From contig NZ_VJYD01000002.1 of NCBI RefSeq assembly GCF_007341385.1, positions 372,001 through 436,000 on the forward strand: 64,000 nt of DNA, written 5' to 3'. Each line of letters begins with the position of its first letter. Within the stretch, counting starts at the first letter, position 1. This DNA is from Flavobacterium daemonense. Its GTDB lineage: Bacteria > Bacteroidota > Bacteroidia > Flavobacteriales > Flavobacteriaceae. This document shows, in pieces, positions 24,764 through 33,334 of the stretch. The position numbers were made by a program, and so were the translations under genes. The notes beneath the pieces are model-generated. The model made no database searches and had not been told where the DNA came from. It was given only the letters and a program-made list of their open reading frames with translations.

Positions 24764-24984
24764 TACTTCTTATTCCATTTAGCATTTAGTCTTTTTTTAG
24801 ACTCTTCCCAACTAATATAATCTTCTGGTTTAGCGTTCTTTATGCGATCTAAAACCATTTCTTGTTGCCAAAGAGGAATTTCATTCTCTACTGTTTCATT
24901 TATAGAAACATCAGGAACATGTTTAAAAAAACTAATAAAAGTATCGTAAAAATCGTCTGGAATTGTAACAGTCAATTGTCTCAT
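24763..24984 (-). CDS. small antitoxin-like protein paired with the RelE-like toxin
   Basis: 73 residues starting MRQLTVTIPDDFYD, a short strand then helix as in ribbon-helix-helix-type antitoxins, followed by an acidic and charged C-terminal half ending SKKRLNAKWNKK. A TTG at 24993 would add three residues; the ATG at 24984 is better. It overlaps the toxin start by one base. The assignment rests on this layout; no specific antitoxin family was recognised. Confidence 0.65.
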   Translation of the reverse strand: MRQLTVTIPDDFYDTFISFFKHVPDVSINETVENEIPLWQQEMVLDRIKNAKPEDYISWEESKKRLNAKWNKK

Positions 24985-25108
24985 AATTCTCAATATTTAT
25001 ACAAAAGTAATAAATATATTTATTCAAGGTTTCAGGTTTTAAGTTTCAAGTTTAGAGTAAGTTTCCAAAGAAAACCATAAACCATAAACTATAAACTATA
25101 AACTTTTT

Positions 25109-25116
25109 TATCTTTG
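25109..25116 (+). promoter_or_regulatory. possible -7 box of glnS
   Basis: TATCTTTG, 19 bp before the glnS ATG, matches TAnnTTTG. No clear -33 box was seen. The upstream 25076-25103 region is a short tandem of ATAAACT-like units. Confidence 0.4.
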
Positions 25117-25135
25117 CTAAAATTACTATAAAATA

Positions 25136-27253
25136 ATGGCATCAGAAGAGAAATCACTCAATTTTATTGAACAAATCATAGAGGAAGACGTAAAATCAGG
25201 TCTTTCAAATTCAAAACTTCGCTTTCGTTTTCCACCAGAACCAAATGGGTATTTACACATTGGGCACGCGAGTTCTATTGCGTTAAATTTTGGTTTAGGA
25301 ATTGATTATCAATCTCCTGTGAATTTACGTTTTGATGATACAAACCCTGAAAAAGAAGAACAGGAATTTGTTGATGCTATTAAAAAAGATGTAGAATGGC
25401 TGGGTTACAAATGGGCTGAAGAATGTTATGCATCTGATTATTTTCAACAATTATACGATTGGGCAGTTTTATTGATTAAGAAAGATAAAGCGTATGTTGA
25501 CAGTCAATCTTCTGAAGAAATGGCAATCCAGAAAGGAACTCCAACAACTCCAGGAACTGACAGTCCGTACAGAAACCGTTCTGTTGAAGAAAACTTAGAT
25601 TTATTCGAAAGAATGAAAAACGGTGAATTTGAGGCTGGTACACATATTCTTCGTGCAAAAATTGACATGAAATCAACAAACATGTTAATGCGAGATCCAA
25701 TCATGTACAGAATTTTACACAAACATCACCATAGAACGGGAGATGCTTGGAAAATCTATCCAATGTACGATTGGGCACACGGACAAAGTGATTATTTGGA
25801 ACAAATTTCCCACTCATTTTGTACACTAGAATTTTTGCCTCACCGTGAATTATACGATTGGTTTTTAGATCAGATTTTTGATGATAATAAACTTCGTCCA
25901 AAGCAAAGAGAATTTGCTAGACGTAACTTATCACATACCGTTGTTAGTAAAAGAAAATTACAGCAACTAGTTAAGGAAAAGCATGTTAACGGTTGGGATG
26001 ATCCTAGAATGTCAACTATTTCAGGATTACGAAGACGCGGTTATACAGCTGCTTCTTTACGTAATTTTGCGAATACAATTGGTATTGCAAAACGTGATAA
26101 TTTGATCAATGTATCGGTTTTAGAATTCTGTATTCGTGAAGATTTGAACAAAATTGCACCTCGTGTAATGGCTGTTTTAGATCCTGTAAAATTAGTAATT
26201 ACAAATTATCCAGAAGGAAAAGAAGAGTGGTTGGAAGCTGAAAATAATCAAGAAGATGAAAATGCAGGATTCAGAAAAGTACCTTTTTCTCGTGAATTAT
26301 ATATCGAAAGAGAAGACTTTTTAGAAGAAGCTCCAGCTAAGTTTTTCCGTTTAACTTTAGGAAAGGAAGTTCGTCTTAAAAATGCTTATATTGTTAAAGG
26401 TGAATCAGTTATAAAAGATGAAAACGGGAATATTACAGAAATTCATGTAACATATGATACTGATTCTTTAAGCGGAAGCGGAACTGAAGCAAGCCAAAGA
26501 AAAGTGTCTGGAACATTGCATTGGGTTTCAATTCAACATGCACTTGAAGCAGAAGTTCGTTTGTACGATCGTTTGTTTACAGATGAAGCTCCGGACAGTT
26601 ATAAAGAGAAAAATTTCTTAGATTTTGTGAATCCAAATTCGTTAGAAACTGTAACTGGGTTTGTTGAACCAAGTTTATCAACAGCTCAAAATGAAGATAA
26701 ATTCCAGTTTCAACGTTTAGGATATTTTACTGTTGATAAAGATTCAACTAACTCAAGATTAGTGTTTAACAAAACTGTTGGATTGAAAGATGCTTGGGAA
26801 GAAAAAGGAAAAAAAGAGGAAAACAGCATCAATAATTCTTTAAAAGAAATCAACAAATATTTTAAAGTTGAGACTAAACCAGAAAGAATTGCAATTGAAA
26901 GCGCAATAGGGGAGAACATCAGAAATATTTCTAGTTTTTCACTTTTGCAGAATTCTTTAAAGAAAAATATCAATAATAATAAAGCTTCATTGTTGTTTTC
27001 TCAGTTTATTTTGAAGTATTCAAACTGGAAATCTACTGATTTTGAAGAAGATGATATTAAAAAATTATATTCAATGTCTCTAAAAAGTGAATCGACTTAT
27101 GTTCGATCAAAAACACTTTTAAATTTAAGAGATAATGAAAGTGAAAGTTTGAGAAATCAGTTTTTTGAAGAAATTTCGAAATTAAATTCAAATCCGCCAA
27201 AAAATGCATCGGAAAGAGAAATTGAAATTTTAGCAGAAATGGTTAAGAACTAA
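25136..27253 (+). CDS. glnS: glutamine--tRNA ligase with C-terminal extension
   Basis: A 705-residue class I synthetase. The PPEPNGYLHIGHA signature is at residues 33-45 (HIGH 41-44) and the KMSKS equivalent VVSKRK near 267-272. The GlnRS core including the anticodon-binding beta barrels ends near residue 560. About 140 further residues follow, mostly helical and Asn/Lys/Glu-rich, absent from the 554-residue E. coli enzyme. Bacteroidota GlnRS proteins commonly carry such an extension, often annotated as YqeY-like; I could not confirm that motif by eye. Charges tRNA-Gln. A terminator follows. Confidence 0.93.
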   Translation: MASEEKSLNFIEQIIEEDVKSGLSNSKLRFRFPPEPNGYLHIGHASSIALNFGLGIDYQSPVNLRFDDTNPEKEEQEFVDAIKKDVEWLGYKWAEECYASDYFQQLYDWAVLLIKKDKAYVDSQSSEEMAIQKGTPTTPGTDSPYRNRSVEENLDLFERMKNGEFEAGTHILRAKIDMKSTNMLMRDPIMYRILHKHHHRTGDAWKIYPMYDWAHGQSDYLEQISHSFCTLEFLPHRELYDWFLDQIFDDNKLRPKQREFARRNLSHTVVSKRKLQQLVKEKHVNGWDDPRMSTISGLRRRGYTAASLRNFANTIGIAKRDNLINVSVLEFCIREDLNKIAPRVMAVLDPVKLVITNYPEGKEEWLEAENNQEDENAGFRKVPFSRELYIEREDFLEEAPAKFFRLTLGKEVRLKNAYIVKGESVIKDENGNITEIHVTYDTDSLSGSGTEASQRKVSGTLHWVSIQHALEAEVRLYDRLFTDEAPDSYKEKNFLDFVNPNSLETVTGFVEPSLSTAQNEDKFQFQRLGYFTVDKDSTNSRLVFNKTVGLKDAWEEKGKKEENSINNSLKEINKYFKVETKPERIAIESAIGENIRNISSFSLLQNSLKKNINNNKASLLFSQFILKYSNWKSTDFEEDDIKKLYSMSLKSESTYVRSKTLLNLRDNESESLRNQFFEEISKLNSNPPKNASEREIEILAEMVKN

Positions 27254-27271
27254 AAATAATTAGAATCTATT

Positions 27272-27300
27272 GAAAAGCGCTTTTTAAAGCGCTTTTTTTA
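27272..27300 (+). terminator. terminator of glnS
   Basis: The hairpin AAAGCGCTT/AAGCGCTTT is followed by seven T, 20 bp after the stop codon. Confidence 0.85.
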
Positions 27301-28311
27301 TTATATATAGAAACTATTAAAAATTAAAATTTAATAATTTTTATAAATTAAAAGTGACTTTAATAAAGTAATTTTAATCGAAAATAAATTTTTAATGGAT
27401 TACCATTTCATTTTTTAGGTTTTAATTTAAGAGAAAGCTTTATTTTGATTTTTTACTTTTTACAAGGTCGATTTTACTTTTCGATCTCTTAATATAATTT
27501 TTATTGATTATAATGTTAATTTTAATTTAGTATTTTTATTATTTAAAAAATCTATTAAATTTTAAATTTTAATTTATTTTATAGATTAAAATTGACTTGC
27601 ATAAATTAATTTTAAGAAAACTTTTTGTTTTAAATATCTCTTGATTCCTAATTTTTAAAATATCTTTTTAAAAGTCTTTATTTCAATTTTTGTCTTTTTT
27701 GACCTATTTTTTATGTTTTTAGGAGTGATAAATTAGTATTTTATATTATTATTAAAAATTATAAAATATTAATATGTATTAATTTTATTTATTATTTATA
27801 AAAACTATTGTTTTTATATTTTTGATAATTAACTTATATTAAAATTGACTTAAATAAATTGATTTTAAGACTATTTTTTAATCATCTTGATAGATAACTC
27901 ATTTTTTGAATTATTGTTTATTTGGAGTCTTTATTTAACTTTTTGCTGTTGTTTTTGCCAGTTTAACGGGTTGTTAACACACAATTGTTTATAAAGTTGG
28001 TATTTTTAACTCAATACTAAAAATCAGAGATGATTTTTATAAAAATTAAAATTTGCCGTTACAGAAACGAAACTGAAATTTATTGTTTTTAAAAACTTAT
28101 AATTTTTATTTCAATAGATTTTCAAAACTGATTTCTGAAAAAGACAATTTTATGTTCTCATTTTTATTGTGATGTATTTTTGATAATATTTCGCGTAAAA
28201 GGTATTTTTCAAAGTGCATCATAATGTACAAAATTCCATAACATTGAATTTGTGTTAAACTTTAGTTTTTAAATTTCAAATCTGATCATTTTTAATTTAA
28301 ATCTAATAATC
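27301..28311. repeat. 1-kb non-coding region with three diverged direct repeats
   Basis: No credible gene on either strand; extremely AT-rich. A block of about 35 bp recurs at 27342-27376, 27581-27616 and 27838-27870. Each contains TTAAAA(G/T)TGACTT, then four variable bases, then TAAA(G/T)T and ATTTTAA. Spacing is about 240 and 257 bp. The flanks are also loosely similar (an AGTCTTTATTT box follows copies two and three), so the region looks like three degenerate tandem units of about 250 bp. The last 300 bp before 28312 are unique leader sequence. Confidence 0.6.
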
Positions 28312-28791
28312 ATGAAAATTTTATATTTTACGCTAGCAATGTTATTTGCAAATATTGCAATTTCTCAAACACATCAAATTACAAAACATAATGGTGAACA
28401 GCTTGATGTTAATTTCGTTAAAAACGAAAACGGTCTGATTTACTACACATTAAATGGAAGTTCAGAAGAAGTTAAAATCAGTAAATATGCTGTTTCATCA
28501 ATAACAAACAAACAGACAAATCAAACACAGAAAGTTTCGGATAAAATAGTTGTTGATTCAAAAGAGGATTACAAAATGGTAACTGTTTTAACTCAAGAAA
28601 AGACAATAGGGCTGAAGCAGGCTGCAAGTTTTACAGGAGTGTCGACAAGGACAAAAGGCGAACCGCCAATTGCAAACCAAAATCAGACTGCTATGAGAAT
28701 CAAAACAAAGTCAGCTTCAAATGGTTACCCATTTGTAAGTATCATTCAAAAGGCTGATGGCAAATATGAAGCAGTCGCATATATGTATTAA
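28312..28791 (+). CDS. secreted protein of unknown function
   Basis: 159 residues with a signal peptide (hydrophobic 3-16, cleavage about residue 18 after AISQ). The mature part begins with a beta-rich domain around HNGEQLDVNFVKNENGLIYY and KISKYAVSSI, followed by a second segment with no motif I recognise. Probably periplasmic. It stands alone behind the long repeat-rich non-coding region, which may contain its regulatory leader. Confidence 0.65.
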   Translation: MKILYFTLAMLFANIAISQTHQITKHNGEQLDVNFVKNENGLIYYTLNGSSEEVKISKYAVSSITNKQTNQTQKVSDKIVVDSKEDYKMVTVLTQEKTIGLKQAASFTGVSTRTKGEPPIANQNQTAMRIKTKSASNGYPFVSIIQKADGKYEAVAYMY

Positions 28792-28884
28792 TAATAGTGT
28801 TAATATTATGTAAATAACAATTTATCAAAGGTTTATCATTTTAAAAATGAGTATCTTTATTAATAATTTAAAAATTGTAACATC

Positions 28885-29211
28885 ATGTCAAAGAATTTAA
28901 ATACAGCTGCAGCAATTTTAGCAGCAGCAGCGGCAGGAGCAGCAATCGGAATTTTGTTTGCTCCAGATAAGGGATCAAAAACTAGAGCAAAATTGAAAGA
29001 AGGTATTGACGATGCCAAACATAATCTGAAAGATTCTTTTGATGCAAGCTCTGAAGTTCTTCGTGAAAAATTTACAAGTGCTACTCATAATCTTGATGGA
29101 ACTTTAAACGATTTACTTTCAAATGTTAGTCATAAAACAGAAGAAGTAATTACTTTTTTAGAAACTAAATTGGCTGAGTTAAAGGCACAAAACGCTAAAC
29201 TTCAGAAATAA
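28885..29211 (+). CDS. YtxH domain-containing protein
   Basis: 108 residues. An Ala/Gly-rich N-terminal hydrophobic segment (AAAILAAAAAGAAIGILFAP, residues 8-27) ends at the characteristic GxLFAPxxGxxTR-like motif, followed by a helical coiled region. These features define the YtxH/gas-vesicle-like small stress protein family. It is the first of three small genes (with 29284 and 29640) that recur together in flavobacteria. Confidence 0.85.
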   Translation: MSKNLNTAAAILAAAAAGAAIGILFAPDKGSKTRAKLKEGIDDAKHNLKDSFDASSEVLREKFTSATHNLDGTLNDLLSNVSHKTEEVITFLETKLAELKAQNAKLQK

Positions 29212-29283
29212 TAAATTTTTTAAAAGCACTTAACTTGCTTTATATGGGTAAGTTGTGTGCTTTTTTTATTTAAAATCATCATT

Positions 29284-29634
29284 ATGGCTTTTGAAGAATT
29301 AAAAGAAAATACTGAAAATATTCAAGATCAGGCTAAAGAATATATTGAAAGTCATTTAGCATATTATAAGCTTTGGGGTTTTAAAGTGGCCATGAAATCG
29401 ACTACTTTAATTTTTAAGTTTACTCTGATTTTATTGTGTTTTAGTATGGTTTTGTTTTTTGGATCTTGTGCAGCAGCTTATGCATTTGGAAGTTTGTTTG
29501 GAAGCAATGCATTAGGATTTTTGACAGTAGGAGGGATCTACTTGTTTTTTACCATTTTGCTTTTCTTTGTAAAAGATAAGTTTGTTGAAGGACCAATTTT
29601 AGAGAAGTTTTCGGAAATCTTTTTTAATGATTAG
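29284..29634 (+). CDS. phage holin family (holin-X-like) membrane protein
   Basis: 116 residues. An amphipathic N-terminal helix (MAFEELKENTENIQDQAKEY) is followed by two membrane helices (about 44-65 and 75-95), the arrangement of the Phage_holin_3_6/holin-X family. In bacteria this family is chromosomal, associated with YtxH-type proteins, and not proven to lyse cells. The frame extends to 29257 but the ATG at 29284 is at the expected N-terminus. Five bases separate it from the next gene. Confidence 0.75.
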   Translation: MAFEELKENTENIQDQAKEYIESHLAYYKLWGFKVAMKSTTLIFKFTLILLCFSMVLFFGSCAAAYAFGSLFGSNALGFLTVGGIYLFFTILLFFVKDKFVEGPILEKFSEIFFND

Positions 29635-29639
29635 AAATT

Positions 29640-29894
29640 ATGGAAAAGAAAAAATACTCATCATATGCTGAACTTGAAAGAGACCTGGAAATTTTAAAAT
29701 TAGAAAAAGAGATCAATTATCAGAAGTTAGTTCTAAGTTTTCAGAAAACGAAAGAGAGCATCACGCCACATAAAATTGTAAACGGTTTTGTTTCGTCTTA
29801 CACAGAATACTTTTCAAATTCATATGTAAAAATTATCCAGGCAGTTTTACCATACATAATTGGTTGGTTTATAAATAAAAAAAGAGGCAATTAA
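29640..29894 (+). CDS. small DUF6327-like protein
   Basis: 84 residues: a charged coiled-coil N-terminus (YAELERDLEILKLEKEIN), then a moderately hydrophobic C-terminal segment (YVKIIQAVLPYIIGWF) and a basic end. It resembles the DUF6327 proteins that follow YtxH and holin-X genes. Function unknown. The terminator hairpin overlaps its stop codon. Confidence 0.65.
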   Translation: MEKKKYSSYAELERDLEILKLEKEINYQKLVLSFQKTKESITPHKIVNGFVSSYTEYFSNSYVKIIQAVLPYIIGWFINKKRGN

Positions 29895-29907
29895 GCCTCT
29901 TTTTTTA
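29877..29907 (+). terminator. terminator of the YtxH/holin/DUF6327 trio
   Basis: AAAGAGGC and GCCTCTTT arms with a 6-nt loop that includes the stop codon, then T7. Confidence 0.85.
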
Positions 29908-29922
29908 TTTTGGTAGTATTTA

Positions 29923-30906
29923 TTAAGCCGTTTCTGTTGGCTCTGAAGTATCTGATGGATTGTAATTTACATCAGAGTTGTCTACTTTTTTTACTTTTCT
30001 AGGTTGTCTTTTCATTTCTTCTCCAATGATATTTGAAGCCGAAAAACTAGTTACCATATTGTTCAACATATCACTCGCAGCTTGTGGAGAGTTTGGTAAT
30101 AATATCAAATTTGAGTTGGTATCAGCTCCAATAGCTTGTAGTGTGTCATAATGTTGGGTAATTACAATTAATGCAGATGCTTCCTGCGAATTGATTCCAA
30201 CATTGTTCAAAACTTCAACACTTTCTACTAATCCGCGTGCAATTTCTCTACGTTGATCGGCAATACCTTGACCTTGAAGCTTTTTGCTTTCAGCTTCAGC
30301 TTTAGCTTTGGCTACAATTCTAATTCGTTGTGCTTCAGATTCAAACATTGCTGCTGTTTTTTCTCTTTCGGCTGCGTTGATTCTGTTCATTGCATTTTTT
30401 ACCTGAATATCTGGATCAATGTCTGTTACAAGAGTATTGATGATGTCATAACCATAAGTTGTCATCGCTTCGTTCAATTCACGTTTTACTGCAATTGCAA
30501 TATCATCTTTACGAACAAAAACGTCATCCAAAATTAATTTAGGAACTTCGGCACGAACAACGTCAAATACATAAGCAGTGATTTGATCATGAGGATATTC
30601 TAGTTTGTAAAAAGCTTCATAAACATGTTCCTGTATTACTTTGAACTGGACTGAAACTTTCATTTTGATAAAGACATTGTCTTTAGTTTGTGTTTCAATA
30701 AGAACATCTAATTGCTGAATTTTCAAATTTACGCGACCTGCAATTCTATCAATTACGGGAATTTTTAACTGTAAACCTGAATTCCTAACGCTTGTAAATT
30801 TTCCAAAACGCTCTACGATAACACTTGTTTGTTGCTTTACAGTAAAGAACGAAGACAAGAAAATAAATAATCCGAAGACTATTAGAATAATAAATGCTGC
30901 ACCCAT
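29923..30906 (-). CDS. SPFH/Band 7 (stomatin-like, QmcA-type) membrane protein
   Basis: 327 residues. One N-terminal membrane helix (3-22), then the prohibitin homology domain from VKQQTSVIVERFGKF through the TKDNVFIKMKVSVQFKV strand pair to VRAEVPKL. A coiled-coil region follows (AEREKTAAMFESEAQRIR), and the C-terminus is Ser/Asn-rich and basic. Such proteins oligomerise in membrane microdomains and modulate membrane proteases. No NfeD partner lies next to it here. Confidence 0.9.
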   Translation of the reverse strand: MGAAFIILIVFGLFIFLSSFFTVKQQTSVIVERFGKFTSVRNSGLQLKIPVIDRIAGRVNLKIQQLDVLIETQTKDNVFIKMKVSVQFKVIQEHVYEAFYKLEYPHDQITAYVFDVVRAEVPKLILDDVFVRKDDIAIAVKRELNEAMTTYGYDIINTLVTDIDPDIQVKNAMNRINAAEREKTAAMFESEAQRIRIVAKAKAEAESKKLQGQGIADQRREIARGLVESVEVLNNVGINSQEASALIVITQHYDTLQAIGADTNSNLILLPNSPQAASDMLNNMVTSFSASNIIGEEMKRQPRKVKKVDNSDVNYNPSDTSEPTETA

Positions 30907-31109
30907 GGTAATATTGATTTAGTTTTTTTGATCTGGTAATTTACAAATTTTATAAATATATTCTTTCTAAAATTCTAAAAGGTATCATTGTGTTTCTAAA
31001 TTTAACATTTTAGGAGAGAGGATTTTTGTTAATGATTGATTCAAAATTTAATAACAATTAAGAAATTCTATAAAAGTACTTTTGGTAAGCATATTCTAAC
31101 CTGACCAAC

Positions 31110-31697
31110 ATGAAACACTTTTACTTTTTAATTTTATTATTTTGTATAAATTCTTTTGCAAATGAATCTTTTGATAGTTACATTTTAAAAAAGGAGGGAA
31201 CCAAAATTAGCATTAATCCAAGTTTTTTTAGAATTGATTCTAATGAAAAATTTGTCTTTTATAAATTAGAGAATTCTGATGTTGAGAAGAAGATCAGTTT
31301 CAAAGATTTTGACTATATATTAATTGGAAAGATTAAGTTTAAAACTTTTAAGCTTAACAATTCAAAGGAAATAAATGGTTATTTTATTTTGTGTGAAACA
31401 GCTTCCAAATCACTTATTGTATCATCATCTTCTGATGAAGAAAGTGAGACAATGCATTATGTTTTTTATATAATAGATCAAGATACAAAAGTAGTTGACA
31501 ATCTTGAATTTGATAATCTTAAAAAAACGAAATCAGCTGAAATACGGGCTGATATTTTTTTAAAAATTCAATTCTATTTTAAAGATTGTAATGCATTAAT
31601 GGATAGGCTTTATTCCTTTGATAAAGATTCTGCTCAAAACTCTAATTTAAATATTTTAGGGTTTTTTGATTCGCCCGTATATATTGAATGCTTATAA
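31110..31697 (+). CDS. secreted protein of unknown function
   Basis: 195 residues with a signal peptide (MKHFYFLILLFCINSFA, cleavage after about residue 17). The mature protein is beta-rich and charged, with segments KLNNSKEINGYFILCE and SSSSDEESETMHYVFYIID, and no motif I recognise. The next gene (31825) is also secreted and of unknown function, but a terminator at 31696 separates them, so they are not obviously one operon. Confidence 0.6.
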   Translation: MKHFYFLILLFCINSFANESFDSYILKKEGTKISINPSFFRIDSNEKFVFYKLENSDVEKKISFKDFDYILIGKIKFKTFKLNNSKEINGYFILCETASKSLIVSSSSDEESETMHYVFYIIDQDTKVVDNLEFDNLKKTKSAEIRADIFLKIQFYFKDCNALMDRLYSFDKDSAQNSNLNILGFFDSPVYIECL

Positions 31698-31729
31698 AAA
31701 AAGCTCCCAATTTTTGGAGCTTTTTTTTT
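31696..31729 (+). terminator. terminator of the 31110 gene
   Basis: AAAAGCTCC / GGAGCTTTT with an 8-nt loop and nine T. Confidence 0.85.
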
Positions 31730-31824
31730 ATTTGATATTTAAAAAATAAAATATTTCTTTAGAGGATTTTTTTTGTTAATTTTTATTCTATTTTTGGTTT
31801 CAAATTAACCAAAAACAAAAACCT

Positions 31825-33300
31825 ATGAAAAGAATACTTTTTAGTATTGCCTTATTTTCTTCTATTTATTTATCTGCGCAAACTGTGATTATTGATGAAA
31901 AGATAGAGGAAAATAATTATCCTATCAGTTTTGAATACCTGCCCAATGCCGAAAAGTTCGTTATGTATCGTGGCGAAAGGATTAAGATGACTGCATCTTA
32001 TTTAGCTACTAATGCCTCAGCTTATGATTCAAATGGAAAAAAGGAGACTTTATTTGAAAATCAAGAATTGTTTAGTTGTTCTTATTCCATAACTGAAAAA
32101 TCTTTTATGGCTTATGATATTGAAAAGTCAATTTGGACTCCCTATTATAAAATCTTTGCTAATAACAAAGTTGCTGAGATAAATCCAGATGACCGAAAAG
32201 AAATGAATTTTTCTTTTTTTTCAACTTATTTTGATGGTGTTTCGCATTCTAAAAATAATGGTGAATCAAATAATATAGATGGAGCGTTCAATGATTTGTA
32301 TGTTTTAGGTTTTTCAAATCAAAAGAATAAAGGAAAAGTGAACTTAAAAAAAGATGATATTTTTTTAGATGTTTTAGAATTAGGGACAGGTTCTAGAAAA
32401 AGGTTTCCAGTAGAAAAGCCAGATTTGACTTTATTAGAAGGTGATTCTTTTGCTAAAACTAGCATGGATGTTACGTTTCGATGTAAACTAAATGGAAACG
32501 AAAATTTCGATTTAATTACCAAATCAGTATCTAAAGATTTTAAAACAGTTGTTGTATACAAGACAACTTATAACTTTGAGGGCAAAAAAATAAAAACGAT
32601 TCCGTTTATTTTAAAACTTAGTGATAAATTCTTTGTTACATCAGACAACGATGGAGGACCTGAAGAACAGGAGCAATCGAGTGTAAATCTTGATAATTTG
32701 AGTATTAATAATTATTTAGAAGACAGAAAAACTGGAGATTTATATATATATGGTATTTTCAGTGATGAATTTCCTAATAAGATTGGTGATAGAATTCATC
32801 CAAATGGATTTTATGTTTTTAAATTTGATAAGGAAGGGAATAAAGTTTGGGAATCAATTAATAAAATTGATGGGAAAGATTTCTTTGAAAAAATTAGGTA
32901 TGATGCGACGCTGAAAGTTAGTTTAGCAGAATACAATAAAAATCTCGTTTTTCAAGTTTATGTTAATTCTTTTACAGAATTTACGAACGCGGCGATTGTA
33001 GACAAATCAAATGGGTCAATATTAAAAAGTAGTTTTTTAGAATATAATAATAACACGTCTCATGAAAAGTTGCATACTTTTATTAGTTATACTTACGATT
33101 ACGTTGGAGATTTAAGAAAAAAATCATTTTCTCAAAAGTCTTTTGCGGCTATAATTTTAAATGAAAATTTGTTTAAGTATTTAAAAAGTATTCCAGAAGG
33201 TGATGATAGATTGCATTTTACAACCATGTTTACCGATCAAGGAATTTGGTTAGTTGAAACTGACAATAAGAAATATTATAAAGTTCTTTTATTTAAATAA
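31825..33300 (+). CDS. secreted protein of unknown function
   Basis: 491 residues. A signal peptide (MKRILFSIALFSSIYLSAQ) is followed by a large beta-rich domain. Alternating strand/turn segments such as FVMYRGERIKM, GDLYIYGIFSDEFP and HPNGFYVFKFDKEGNKVWE suggest a propeller-like or WG-repeat-type fold; this is an inference. No CTD of the type IX system is evident at the C-terminus (WLVETDNKKYYKVLLFK). A TATTTTTG box lies at 31789-31796. Confidence 0.6.
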   Translation: MKRILFSIALFSSIYLSAQTVIIDEKIEENNYPISFEYLPNAEKFVMYRGERIKMTASYLATNASAYDSNGKKETLFENQELFSCSYSITEKSFMAYDIEKSIWTPYYKIFANNKVAEINPDDRKEMNFSFFSTYFDGVSHSKNNGESNNIDGAFNDLYVLGFSNQKNKGKVNLKKDDIFLDVLELGTGSRKRFPVEKPDLTLLEGDSFAKTSMDVTFRCKLNGNENFDLITKSVSKDFKTVVVYKTTYNFEGKKIKTIPFILKLSDKFFVTSDNDGGPEEQEQSSVNLDNLSINNYLEDRKTGDLYIYGIFSDEFPNKIGDRIHPNGFYVFKFDKEGNKVWESINKIDGKDFFEKIRYDATLKVSLAEYNKNLVFQVYVNSFTEFTNAAIVDKSNGSILKSSFLEYNNNTSHEKLHTFISYTYDYVGDLRKKSFSQKSFAAIILNENLFKYLKSIPEGDDRLHFTTMFTDQGIWLVETDNKKYYKVLLFK

Positions 33301-33301
33301 T

Positions 33302-33330
33302 AAAAAGCTCCCAAAATTGGGAGCTTTTTT
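33302..33330. terminator. bidirectional terminator between convergent genes
   Basis: Thirteen-nucleotide arms (33302-33314, 33317-33329) carry AGCTCCCAA/TTGGGAGCT with A and T runs outside, so it can serve both the 31825 gene and gltX. Confidence 0.85.
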
Positions 33331-33334
33331 GTTT

